From JBOFFC01 sp051648405 (GTDB taxonomy: Bacteria > Planctomycetota > Planctomycetia > Pirellulales > Lacipirellulaceae): a stretch of DNA of 41,230 nt. The notes under the pieces are model-generated. The model was not told the DNA's origin. It did no database searches and worked only from the letters and a program-made list of their open reading frames with translations. The position numbers and the translations under genes were made by a program. Location of the stretch: contig JBOFFC010000014.1 of assembly GCA_051648405.1 (NCBI GenBank), positions 1-41,230 of the forward strand, written 5' to 3'. Below are positions 24,936 through 32,578 of the stretch, piece by piece. Within the stretch, counting starts at the first letter, position 1, and the number at the start of each line of letters is the position of its first letter.

Positions 24936-24945
24936 CGATTGCCTT

Positions 24946-27900
24946 TCACGGGCGGGTGATCGTCTCGTCGAGATTGAGCGCGGCGCGGGCCGCGAGTTGC
25001 CACGACGCCAGGTCGATCAGATCGACGCCCGGGGGGGCCTCGAACAGACCGTCGCCGGCGGCCAAGCGAACCGACTCGAGGAGCACGACTTGCGGGGCGC
25101 CCGGCTTCGTGGGGACGAAGTCCAGACGCAACGAGCGTAGCGGCTCTTGGGGGACGAACGACACGCGGTTGCTTTGCGACGGTCCGGGAGCGACGCGGAA
25201 CGCAGCTTTGCGTTCCGCGGAGTCGGCCCCGTCGGCGGACGTCGTCCAGAACACCTCGACTACGCCGTGGGCCGGGAACTGCCCGCGGACGTCGAGTGCG
25301 ACGGGACCCGATGGACCGTCAACGCTGACGCCGATGAACGGGTCGTCCCCGTCGCACACCACGCGCAACCCTCCTGGAGCCGGCTCGAGCGTCGTGTGGT
25401 TGCGGGCTTGCCAGCCCGCGTCGTCGCCGTCGAACACCCATTCAATGCGGGGCCCGGTGTTCAGGACCTTCTGTGGGTCGAGTTCGCCCCCCGCGAAGCG
25501 CCGGCGCTGCGTCTCCCAGAACTCCACAACCGCTGTGACTTCGTCCGTCGCCGGGGTGCGGGTCACGCAGCGGCGCAGGAGCGATTGGGCGACGACCGTC
25601 GGGTCGGCGCTGCGAGCCACGCACTCCAGCGCCAAGTTGCGCGCCGCTTCGGCGACGACCTCGTCGTTCAGCACCGCCAGCGACTGCAGCGGCGTGTTCG
25701 ACCGCTCGCGCCGCGTGATGCAGACCTCGCCGCTCGGGGCGTCGAAGACCGCGAACGCCGCGTAGGGGGCGGTCCGCTTGTTGAAGGCGTAGAGGCCCCG
25801 TCGGTATCGGTCGGCTCCGGTGCTGGCGGACCACAGGAGCGGGCCGTAGGCGTTCTCGGTGACGCCCGTTGGTTGCGGCGGGAATACGCTGGGACCGCCG
25901 ACCGTTTCCGTCAGCAGGCCGCTGGCCGCAAGGACCACGTCGCGAACCCCTTCGGCGTCTACCCGCAGCCGCGGTGCTCGCGCCAGCCACCGGTTCTCGG
26001 GGTCCTGGGCCAGGGCGTCGTCCGTCGTGTGCGAGGCCTGCCGGTACGTCGCGCTAGTAACGATCGTGCGGTGCAGCGACTTGAGCGACCACCGACCGTC
26101 CATGAACTCGCTGGCGAGCCAATCGAGCAACTCGGGGTGCGTTGGGTGCTCCCCCTGCAGCCCGAAGTCTTCGGTCGTGCGGACGATGCCGCGGCCGAAC
26201 AGCGCCTGCCACTGGCGATTCGCGACGACCCGCGCGGTGAGCGGGTTGCCCGGATCGACAAGCCACTGGGCGAACGCCAGTCGGTCGGGCTTGCGGTCGG
26301 CCGGTAGCGCGGGGAGCGCCTCCGGGACCCGCGGCTCGACGACCTCGCGGGGCTGCAAGTACTCGCCCCGGTGGTGGCGTCGTGTCACCCGCGGCGCGCG
26401 GGGGCGTTCTGCCATCACGAGCGCTGTCGGCGTGGCGGGCAGCGAGGCTTCGAGGGTGGCGAGGCGATCGCGTTCCGCCCGCAGTTGCGGCGCGACCTCC
26501 AGAAACCGCTCCCACACGGATCGTCGCTCGTCGATAGACCAGTCGGCGCGCGGCTTCCGCAACGTCGCGGCGACGGCGTTGGAGTGGCCCCGGGCCGGGA
26601 GTGTCGGTGGCGAGTCCCGCGTCACCCGCAGAGGGGCGCTCGTGGTCGAGACCCGGAAGCGGCCGAGCCCCGCGGGGTAGAACTGCTCGTGCCGAAGCTC
26701 AATTTCGAGCCGTTCGTCTGGCCCAAGGCGCAACGGGTTCGCCAGCGGGAAGACTGCTTCGTGAGGTCGGCCGGACCTTCCGTAGACGCTCCAGCCGGTG
26801 TCGTGCTTGCCGTCGATGGAGAACGACGCCTCGATCCCGGGGGGGCTGTAGCTCGCCGTGGCGTGGCCCCAAACGATTGGGGGGGAGTCGGCTCGTTTCT
26901 GCTTTCGGCTAGCGGGGACGACGCGGGCCGTGATCTCGCTGAGGAAGAAGTTGCCGACTCCCCCCCGGTCGTCGTCGGGGATCGTCTGGCGGCCGGGACC
27001 ACCTGCGGGGAGTGAATCGTGCGGGAGCGCTTCGAGGCGAATCGCCGTGATCTCGCAGCCTCCGAGGTCGATTGCAACTTGGTAGGTGTCGTCCTTGGTC
27101 ACGTCACCCCCTACGAGCACCGAGGCGTCGTCGAGCACCTCGACCGTGGCGAGGTTCGACGACACCCGCTCAGGTCGTGCGACGGCCCACTCGACAACGT
27201 GCGCGCACTCGGCGTCGATCCATTCCGAAAACCCTAGCTCGGCCGCTTCGCGCGACGCCGAGGGCTCCGGGGCCGACGCTCCTTCGACTGGGAACCGGTC
27301 GGCGATGCTCCGGCGCAGTTCCCCGATCCGGGACAGGCCCTCCGCGCGGTTGGCGGCGGCCGGGCCACGCTCCACGGCGATCGTCGGCTCGTCGGCGTTG
27401 TTGAACAGCGCGAACACGCCAAAATAATCGACGTGCGTCACGGGGTCGAACTTGTGCGTGTGGCACTGCGCGCAGCCCAGCGTCATACCTAGCCACGCCG
27501 CGCCCGTTGTCGATACCCGATCGACCACCGCTTGGTAGCGGAACTCCTGCGGGTCGATCCCCCCCTCTTCGTTCACCATCGTGTTGCGGTGGAAGCCGGT
27601 CGCGATGCGTTGGTCGATCGTTGGGCTCGGCAGCAGGTCGCCGGCGAGCTGCTCGACCGTGAAGCGATCGAACGGCGTGTCGCTGTTCAGGGCGTTGATG
27701 ACCCAGTCGCGGTAGAGCCACATCTCGCGCGGATTGTCCTTCTCGTACCCGTTGGTATCGGAGTACCGCGCCAGGTCCAACCAGCGCCGGGCCCATTGCT
27801 CGCCGTAGTGCGGCGAGGCCAGCAGACGCGCGACGACCCGCTCGTAGGCGTCCGGCCTCGTGTCGCTGACGAACGCGTCGGCCTCTTCGGGCGTGGGGGG

Positions 27901-28464
27901 GAGCCCGGTCAGGTCCAGCGACACGCGCCGGATCAGCTCGTGCCGATCGGCTTCTGGCGAGGGCTGCAACCCGCGCTCCCGCTGGGCCGCGAGCACGAAT
28001 CGGTCGATCTCGTTGCGGGCCCAACCCCCTCCGGTGTCGCTCGGCGGCTCGGGACGGCGGACGTGGACGAACGACCAATGCGGTTCGTACGCGGCGCCCC
28101 CCTCGATCCAGGCTCGGAGCGTCTCGATCTCTTCGGGGGTCAGGCTCTTGTTCGACGACGGGGGGGGCATCTTCAGGTCGGGGTCCTCTTCCATGACCCT
28201 GGAGATCGCTTCGCTCCCGGTCGGATCGAACGGGACGATGGCCGCGTAGCCACCCAGGTCCCCCTGAGCGTCGTCGGCCACGTCCAGCCGCAGCCCGGCC
28301 TCGCGCGTCGCTTCGTCCGGCCCGTGGCAGAGGAAGCACTTCGACGACAAGATGGGCCGAACGTCGCGCGCGAAGGTGGGCTCGGTCGAAGCGGCACAGA
28401 GTGGCCCGAGGAGAACCGCCGCAAACGCAAGGACAGCCCCGAACCGTGACGAGCAGCTTTCCAT
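24946..28464 (-). CDS. PSD1 / planctomycete cytochrome C protein (DUF1549-DUF1553)
   Basis: 1172 residues from ATG 28464; the signal peptide FGAVLAFAAVLLGPLCAA favours this start over the in-frame codon at 28551. A planctomycete cytochrome C domain has haem motif CFLCH (43-47); DUF1549 follows (NEIDRFVLAAQRERGLQPSP, WARRWLDLARYSDTNGYEKD) with a second CAQCH (331-335); a beta-sandwich with SFSIDGKHDTGW is inserted; then DUF1553 (NPLTARVVANRQWQALFGRG, LHRTIVTSATYRQ, RRERSNTPLQSLAVLND). The last 165 residues, about 1007-1135 in particular, are an added beta-rich module (WVFDGDDAGW start) that standard family members lack and that recurs in three neighbours. It is the first gene of the seven-gene cluster. 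Presumed redox or haem-binding envelope protein; reaction unknown. Confidence 0.95.
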   Translation of the reverse strand: MESCSSRFGAVLAFAAVLLGPLCAASTEPTFARDVRPILSSKCFLCHGPDEATREAGLRLDVADDAQGDLGGYAAIVPFDPTGSEAISRVMEEDPDLKMPPPSSNKSLTPEEIETLRAWIEGGAAYEPHWSFVHVRRPEPPSDTGGGWARNEIDRFVLAAQRERGLQPSPEADRHELIRRVSLDLTGLPPTPEEADAFVSDTRPDAYERVVARLLASPHYGEQWARRWLDLARYSDTNGYEKDNPREMWLYRDWVINALNSDTPFDRFTVEQLAGDLLPSPTIDQRIATGFHRNTMVNEEGGIDPQEFRYQAVVDRVSTTGAAWLGMTLGCAQCHTHKFDPVTHVDYFGVFALFNNADEPTIAVERGPAAANRAEGLSRIGELRRSIADRFPVEGASAPEPSASREAAELGFSEWIDAECAHVVEWAVARPERVSSNLATVEVLDDASVLVGGDVTKDDTYQVAIDLGGCEITAIRLEALPHDSLPAGGPGRQTIPDDDRGGVGNFFLSEITARVVPASRKQKRADSPPIVWGHATASYSPPGIEASFSIDGKHDTGWSVYGRSGRPHEAVFPLANPLRLGPDERLEIELRHEQFYPAGLGRFRVSTTSAPLRVTRDSPPTLPARGHSNAVAATLRKPRADWSIDERRSVWERFLEVAPQLRAERDRLATLEASLPATPTALVMAERPRAPRVTRRHHRGEYLQPREVVEPRVPEALPALPADRKPDRLAFAQWLVDPGNPLTARVVANRQWQALFGRGIVRTTEDFGLQGEHPTHPELLDWLASEFMDGRWSLKSLHRTIVTSATYRQASHTTDDALAQDPENRWLARAPRLRVDAEGVRDVVLAASGLLTETVGGPSVFPPQPTGVTENAYGPLLWSASTGADRYRRGLYAFNKRTAPYAAFAVFDAPSGEVCITRRERSNTPLQSLAVLNDEVVAEAARNLALECVARSADPTVVAQSLLRRCVTRTPATDEVTAVVEFWETQRRRFAGGELDPQKVLNTGPRIEWVFDGDDAGWQARNHTTLEPAPGGLRVVCDGDDPFIGVSVDGPSGPVALDVRGQFPAHGVVEVFWTTSADGADSAERKAAFRVAPGPSQSNRVSFVPQEPLRSLRLDFVPTKPGAPQVVLLESVRLAAGDGLFEAPPGVDLIDLASWQLAARAALNLDETITRP

Positions 28465-28842
28465 GCCGATTGTCGTTCCGAGGGCGCTCGATCTAACGCC
28501 GGGACCGTGTCGCGACCGCCGTAAAGTCGCGGCCTCGGGCGCGAACGACAAGCGACGCGACGCCCACGGGGCGAGGCGACGGCTTCCCTCACGGCGCTCC
28601 GTCCATCAAGTGCGGGCGCAGCCTGTACGCTGGGTCGGGCGTAATGACCGACTCACCTCTCTTACCATCATCAGAACGTTTTGGCCGTTTGGCGACGGTT
28701 ATTCCCCCCTCAGTGCCGCTCCATCAGTTTTTTCGACGGCATCGCGTTAACTCTCCCTCCGACAGCACGAACACAATCGGCGTCCGTGAAGTCGGGCCGG
28801 TTGCAAACGGCTAGGGGGGCCCGAACGGCGTGGAGGACGGAG
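28465..28842. promoter_or_regulatory. Divergent control region between the hydrolase cluster and the sigma gene
   Basis: 378 bp between two oppositely directed start codons must hold both promoters. I see a 6-bp perfect inverted repeat at 28511-28531 (CGCGAC, 9-nt spacer, GTCGCG) 47 bp from the cluster's first ATG, an AT-richer patch at about 28670-28750 with a T6 run, and a TTTGGC direct repeat near 28680-28695. No convincing sigma-70 -35/-10 pair was found on either strand, which fits control by an alternative sigma factor, but this is negative evidence only. Confidence 0.5.
28832..28836 (+). promoter_or_regulatory. Shine-Dalgarno site of the sigma factor gene
   Basis: GGAGG, 6 nt before the ATG at 28843. 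It selects this start over a longer in-frame extension beginning at 28681, whose extra residues do not resemble sigma factors. Confidence 0.75.
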
Positions 28843-29358
28843 ATGGCCGGGGAGGATCAAGACGAGTTCGCGAGGCAGTTCCTCGAGAATCAAGGGCGGC
28901 TCTACGGGTACATCGCGACGCTGCTGGTGAACCGGAACGACGCCGAGGACGTGCTGCAGCGGACTTCGTTGATCCTTTGGCAGAAATGGGACCAGTACGA
29001 CCCGCGGCGGGGGTTCTTGCCTTGGGCACGGGGGGTGGCCCTGAACGAGGTCCGTAACCTGTTGCGGAGAAGCGAGCGTCGTAACGTCCATCTCTCGGAG
29101 CCCGTGCTCGAGCTGCTGGCGTCGGAACTCGACGACGAGACGATCGAAGTACGCTCAGCGGCCCTTGCGATCTGTCTCGACAAGCTGAAGCGGGCGAGCC
29201 GCGACTTGCTCGAACAGTGCTACCTGGGTTCGGGGGGGATCAAGGCGGTCGCTAGCGAGCTCGGCCAAAGCCCCGCGGCGATCTACATGCGACTCCACCG
29301 GACCCGAAGGCAGCTAATCGACTGTATCAGCCGTCGGGTAGCCGCAGAGCTGGAATGA
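28843..29358 (+). CDS. ECF-type sigma-70 family sigma factor
   Basis: 171 residues, typical for an extracytoplasmic-function sigma factor with only regions 2 and 4. Region 2: FLENQGRLYGYIATLLVNRNDAEDVLQ, then WQKWDQYDPRRGFLPWARGVALNEVRNLLR, where the WARGVALNEVRN helix is the -10 recognition part. Region 4: LEQCYLGSGGIKAVASELG and AIYMRLHRTRRQLIDCI, the helix-turn-helix for -35 recognition. It belongs to the subgroup found with FecR-domain proteins in planctomycetes and verrucomicrobia. The next gene encodes such a protein, so the pair should form a signalling unit. Targets could include the divergent hydrolase cluster and the following PEP-CTERM genes. Confidence 0.95.
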   Translation: MAGEDQDEFARQFLENQGRLYGYIATLLVNRNDAEDVLQRTSLILWQKWDQYDPRRGFLPWARGVALNEVRNLLRRSERRNVHLSEPVLELLASELDDETIEVRSAALAICLDKLKRASRDLLEQCYLGSGGIKAVASELGQSPAAIYMRLHRTRRQLIDCISRRVAAELE

Positions 29359-29366
29359 CGTAGCCA

Positions 29367-29388
29367 GGGTCGGGCGAGCGCCTGACCC
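29367..29388 (+). terminator. Hairpin between sigma factor and FecR gene
   Basis: GGGTCGGGC, loop GAGC, GCCTGACCC: a 9-bp stem with one G-T pair, starting 8 nt after the sigma factor stop and about 60 nt before the GTG of the FecR gene. No T-run follows. It may reduce read-through or protect the upstream message, setting the sigma to anti-sigma ratio. Confidence 0.5.
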
Positions 29389-29446
29389 AAACGTAGAACG
29401 CGAGCAGGCACATCGCGACGATCGCTAGTCAGGTAGGGACGTTCCC

Positions 29447-31312
29447 GTGAACACGCCGCAGGACCACGAAGGCCCGATCGACGAGCTGGCGAACAGGGTC
29501 TGCGACGAGACGATCACCGAGGGGGAACGTGATCAGCTCGAACGGCTGCTCGCGTCGTCGCGCGAGAGCAGGGTTCGATACCTCCGGTACGTGATGGTCA
29601 ACGCGACCCTCGCGTGGCGCTACCGGACGGGGATCGATCCAGGGAGCGGCGGTGGGCAGCCCGACGAGGTTCCCGCGGCTCACCGCGCGGGGCTCCGACG
29701 CCGGCCGTTCGATCAATCCGAGGCGAACCCTGCCAGGGGCGCCATGCTCGGATCGCTTGCCGTCTGTGCCGCGGTCGCAGTCATAGGCGGGTTGTGGTGG
29801 GTAGGTCGCCGAGCGGATGTCGGTCCGAGCATTGGGTCTGAGGTCGTTGCGGACGCCACCGAGGTGTTCGTTGCGACGCTCCGCGAGGCTTCGGGGGGCA
29901 TTCATCGAGCCGGCAAGGCGCCGATCGAGGTCGGGGCCCGAGTCCAGGCCGGGAACGTCTCGCTCGACGGGGGCGAAGCCGAGTTCGTGTTTGACTCGGG
30001 CGCGAGGCTCGTGGTCCAGGGCCCCGCCGAACTATCAATCAAGAACGCCGACGCGGCATTCCTTCGAACCGGTAAGGCCGTGGTCTTCGTCCCCGAGCGG
30101 GCGATTGGCTTCCAACTGGGGACCCCCACCTCGCTGCTGATCGACCAGGGCACCGAGTTCGGCGTCGTCGCCGAGGAGTCGGGCGCCACCGAGGTGCACG
30201 TCTTCAAAGGACAGGTCGATGTCGTCGCCAAGTCGAGCGGAGACGGGGCCAGCACGCCCGAAGCGCGCGTCGCGGTGCTCGACCGCGAAGCGCGGCGAGT
30301 CGAGGACCTCGGCACCGTCGGGGCGGGCGTGGAGTTTTCGCCTACGCGATTCGGGGGATTGGTAAGCCGCGTCGGCGAGCCGCTCCGCTGGGACCGCTCG
30401 GCGGGGGGCAACGGGCACTACTACCAGGTGATCGTCCACGGGCAGCCGATCACCTGGCAGGCGGCGGCGATGGACGCGTTCCAACGCCATCACAAGGGCC
30501 AACCGGGCCACCTCGTGACGGTCTCTTCCGAGGAGGAGAACCGCTTCGTGATCGATCGGTTGCTGTCCGACGCGCCGCAAACCCGTGCCTGGATGGGCCT
30601 CACCGATTGCCTTCGGGAAGGCTACTTCCGCTGGATCACCGGCGAGCCCGTCGTGTTCGAGGGCTGGGCGTCCGGCCCTCCGAAACAGCCCGACAACTTC
30701 CACGAGCACCGCGGCCACGGCGGCGAGGACTACGGCATCTTCACTCGGTTCCTCGGCGACGAGCCCTGGGCCTGGAACGACCTGAGCAACGACAGCATCC
30801 ACGAATCGGTCACGATGTCGGTCGTCGAGTTCGAGCCCGAGGTCGAGTCGCTGAAGCACCGGTCGATGACGTTCGACCCGCTCGAATGGCGTCGCGACGC
30901 GGGGGGCAACGGTCACTACTACCGCATCGTGCTCGCCCTCGAGCCGGCCGATTGGAGCACAATCCGCGATCGGGTTCGGGCAACCTCGATCAACGGAGTT
31001 CCCGGCCGACTCGTGTCGTTCGAGACTCCCGACGAGCTGGAGTTCGTCGTGCGACACGTCCTCCGTGTGTCCGGGATCCCGCGGCAGATGGTCGGCTTCT
31101 CCGGCGTCCTCGACGGGTCGGCCCCCCCGAAGTGGGAGAGTGGCGCCCCCGTCGATCCGAGCATGTTCACAGGACGCACGCACCCGGGGCATCCGGTCTA
31201 CGGCGAGTTCCGGTGGGTCGCCGGCAAGTGGGAGCTTCAGGCCGTGGCCGATGGGGCGACCCCCACGGGATGGTTGGGTTACATCGTCGAGTACGACCCG
31301 ATAACGAATTGA
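29447..31312 (+). CDS. FecR-domain membrane protein with two C-type-lectin-like domains
   Basis: 621 residues, GTG start. Residues 1-60 are the helical N-domain of planctomycete FecR/anti-sigma-like proteins (ERDQLERLLASSRESRVRYLRY). A single membrane helix at about 97-116 follows, then a FecR domain (about 125-300: VSLDGGEAEFVFDSGARLVVQGPAE, LIDQGTEFGVVAE). Instead of the common LamG domain the outer part has two repeats, each opening W-R/D-R-x-AGGNGHYY: residues about 315-465 and 480-621. The first is a full C-type-lectin fold (GHLVTVSSEEENRFV, AWMGLTD, EGYFRWITGEPVVFEGW) with QPD at 414-416 and WND at 443-445, the calcium/sugar site motifs; QPD is linked to galactose-type specificity in animal lectins. 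The second lacks both. Likely an anti-sigma-type sensor for the upstream sigma factor. Confidence 0.88.
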   Translation: MNTPQDHEGPIDELANRVCDETITEGERDQLERLLASSRESRVRYLRYVMVNATLAWRYRTGIDPGSGGGQPDEVPAAHRAGLRRRPFDQSEANPARGAMLGSLAVCAAVAVIGGLWWVGRRADVGPSIGSEVVADATEVFVATLREASGGIHRAGKAPIEVGARVQAGNVSLDGGEAEFVFDSGARLVVQGPAELSIKNADAAFLRTGKAVVFVPERAIGFQLGTPTSLLIDQGTEFGVVAEESGATEVHVFKGQVDVVAKSSGDGASTPEARVAVLDREARRVEDLGTVGAGVEFSPTRFGGLVSRVGEPLRWDRSAGGNGHYYQVIVHGQPITWQAAAMDAFQRHHKGQPGHLVTVSSEEENRFVIDRLLSDAPQTRAWMGLTDCLREGYFRWITGEPVVFEGWASGPPKQPDNFHEHRGHGGEDYGIFTRFLGDEPWAWNDLSNDSIHESVTMSVVEFEPEVESLKHRSMTFDPLEWRRDAGGNGHYYRIVLALEPADWSTIRDRVRATSINGVPGRLVSFETPDELEFVVRHVLRVSGIPRQMVGFSGVLDGSAPPKWESGAPVDPSMFTGRTHPGHPVYGEFRWVAGKWELQAVADGATPTGWLGYIVEYDPITN

Positions 31313-31335
31313 CCGCGGGGCCCGCGCGCCCGCGG
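31313..31335 (+). terminator. GC-rich hairpin right after the FecR-lectin gene
   Basis: CCGCGGG, 9-nt loop, CCCGCGG, starting at the base after the stop codon. Seven GC-only pairs, no T-tract. It probably ends or insulates the sigma/FecR transcript before the PEP-CTERM genes. Confidence 0.5.
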
Positions 31336-31452
31336 AGCTGTGGTCACAAGTTTCTGGCAAGAAGAAGCGGATTGGAGCAGAGTGAGAGCACCTCGAAGGC
31401 GTTCTTCGTGGAGAGTGGCACCTAGGTTCTTTTCTACAATTGAGGTGAGCTA

Positions 31453-32328
31453 ATGCGTTGGACTTTCACTGCCTTGTCCTTGATCACGGCGGCGTGCGCT
31501 CTCCCGAGCGTCGCCCAAGCGAACGCGGTTCCGGTTTTCTTCGACTCATTCGACGTCACGGCCGCGGGCGTTGGAACGAACCTGAGTGCCGAGGCCGGCG
31601 CGCCGCGCCAGGGTGGCCCGCTGGTTCCGGTGTCCTACCTGCAAAACGTAAACGACTACCACACCCAGTTGCTCGGTGCGGGCCCGCTGCAGCTCGCCGG
31701 TGACGGGGGCTTCCCGGCGCCGGGGCAGACGATGGCCTCGCCGGACTACAACTTCGTCGGCAGCGCCGGCGGCGACTTGATCTTGGGCAAGTGCATCACG
31801 CTGACGATGGACGCCGGTGCGTTCGTTGGCGGCAGCGCGGTGAGCTACATCACGGCCGGCGTCTCGATCGGCGCCGCCGCGGGTCTGACTGTGGATGACG
31901 CCGCGGCGTCGCACTTCGGCGTGCGGTTCGTCGAGGACAACTTCGGCGGCTTTGGCAGCTTCGCGCAGTTCTTCGACGGCGCGTCGCTCGTCCAGAACGT
32001 GGTCGTGCACCCCGCCGGCGCCGGCCCCATCGACCTGCGGCTCGACATCAACGACCTCGTCGACGGCAACCCCTGGGACGGCGTCGGATCGACCACCATC
32101 GACGTCAATGTGAACGGAACGCTGGTCTACTCCTACACCAAGGGTGGCGGCGGCTACACGAGCAACTTCATCACCATGATGGGGACCCCCGACTTCGCCG
32201 GGTTCGACCTCGCGACCCACACGTTCGACAATCTGACCGTCTACGCCGCCCCGATCCCCGAACCGACCGGAATCGCGCTGTTGCTCGCGGGAGTTCTGGG
32301 CGTCTCGGCACGACGGGCTCGTAGCTAA
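31453..32328 (+). CDS. PEP-CTERM secreted protein, paralogue of the next gene
   Basis: 291 residues. Signal peptide FTALSLITAACALPSVAQA; C-terminal sorting tail IPEP, hydrophobic stretch, RRARS. A GAGGTGA ribosome site 4 nt before the ATG supports the start. The body is a beta-rich fold without a family I can name: FFDSFDV opening, VPVSYLQNVNDYHTQLL, SPDYNFVG, GVRFVEDNFGGFGSFAQFFDG, LDINDLVDGNPWDGVGSTTIDVNVNG, and FDNLTVYAAP. It resembles the LamG/jelly-roll bodies of planctomycete PEP-CTERM proteins. The next gene repeats the same order of motifs. Probably exported, then processed by an exosortase and attached to the surface or exopolysaccharide. Placement after the lectin sensor suggests shared regulation. 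Confidence 0.85.
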   Translation: MRWTFTALSLITAACALPSVAQANAVPVFFDSFDVTAAGVGTNLSAEAGAPRQGGPLVPVSYLQNVNDYHTQLLGAGPLQLAGDGGFPAPGQTMASPDYNFVGSAGGDLILGKCITLTMDAGAFVGGSAVSYITAGVSIGAAAGLTVDDAAASHFGVRFVEDNFGGFGSFAQFFDGASLVQNVVVHPAGAGPIDLRLDINDLVDGNPWDGVGSTTIDVNVNGTLVYSYTKGGGGYTSNFITMMGTPDFAGFDLATHTFDNLTVYAAPIPEPTGIALLLAGVLGVSARRARS

Positions 32329-32578
32329 GGGATTGAAGGCGGAGCGATCCGACTGGGGGAGAAGCCGGCGCAGCGTGGCCGACCCGGGTTAACCGGGCGG
32401 CCACGCGGCCGGTGCTCCCAACGCAGACGACGAGGAACTACGGAGCCTGCAAGAGCGGGCGACGGCAACCAACGAGCATCAGCAACCGCGTCTCCCGAAC
32501 CGAGAACAGACGCCGCCGGGCCGACCGACCGGGCGACGCCGAACCTCTTCCCCCTTTTCTGCAGGACTCACCGACGAC
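32329..32578 (+). other. Intergenic leader between the two PEP-CTERM genes
   Basis: 250 bp with no supportable gene. Its first third holds a long hairpin (32373-32406); the rest is a purine-rich, CAAC/GACG-rich stretch running to a pyrimidine block (CCTCTTCCCCCTTTTCTGC) 12-30 nt before the next ATG. The length suits a promoter plus untranslated leader, though no clear -35/-10 was found. Confidence 0.4.
32373..32406 (+). terminator. Long hairpin after the first PEP-CTERM gene
   Basis: GCGTGGCCG, one unpaired A, CCCGG, loop GTTAA, CCGGG, CGGCCACGC: a 14-bp stem with a single bulge, 45 nt past the stop. Very stable; no T-tract follows. Probably a terminator or 3'-end stabiliser. Confidence 0.65.

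Noticed and set aside
28160..28167. G8 tract in the PSD1 gene (and G8 at 33059-33066 in a PEP-CTERM gene) as phase-variation sites
   Set aside because: Single tracts of 7-8 G are frequent by chance in this GC-rich sequence; only the doubled tract at 12882-12906 stands out.
30035..31360. 441-residue open frame opposite the FecR-lectin gene
   Set aside because: Antisense to a well supported FecR/C-type lectin gene; composition typical of a shadow.
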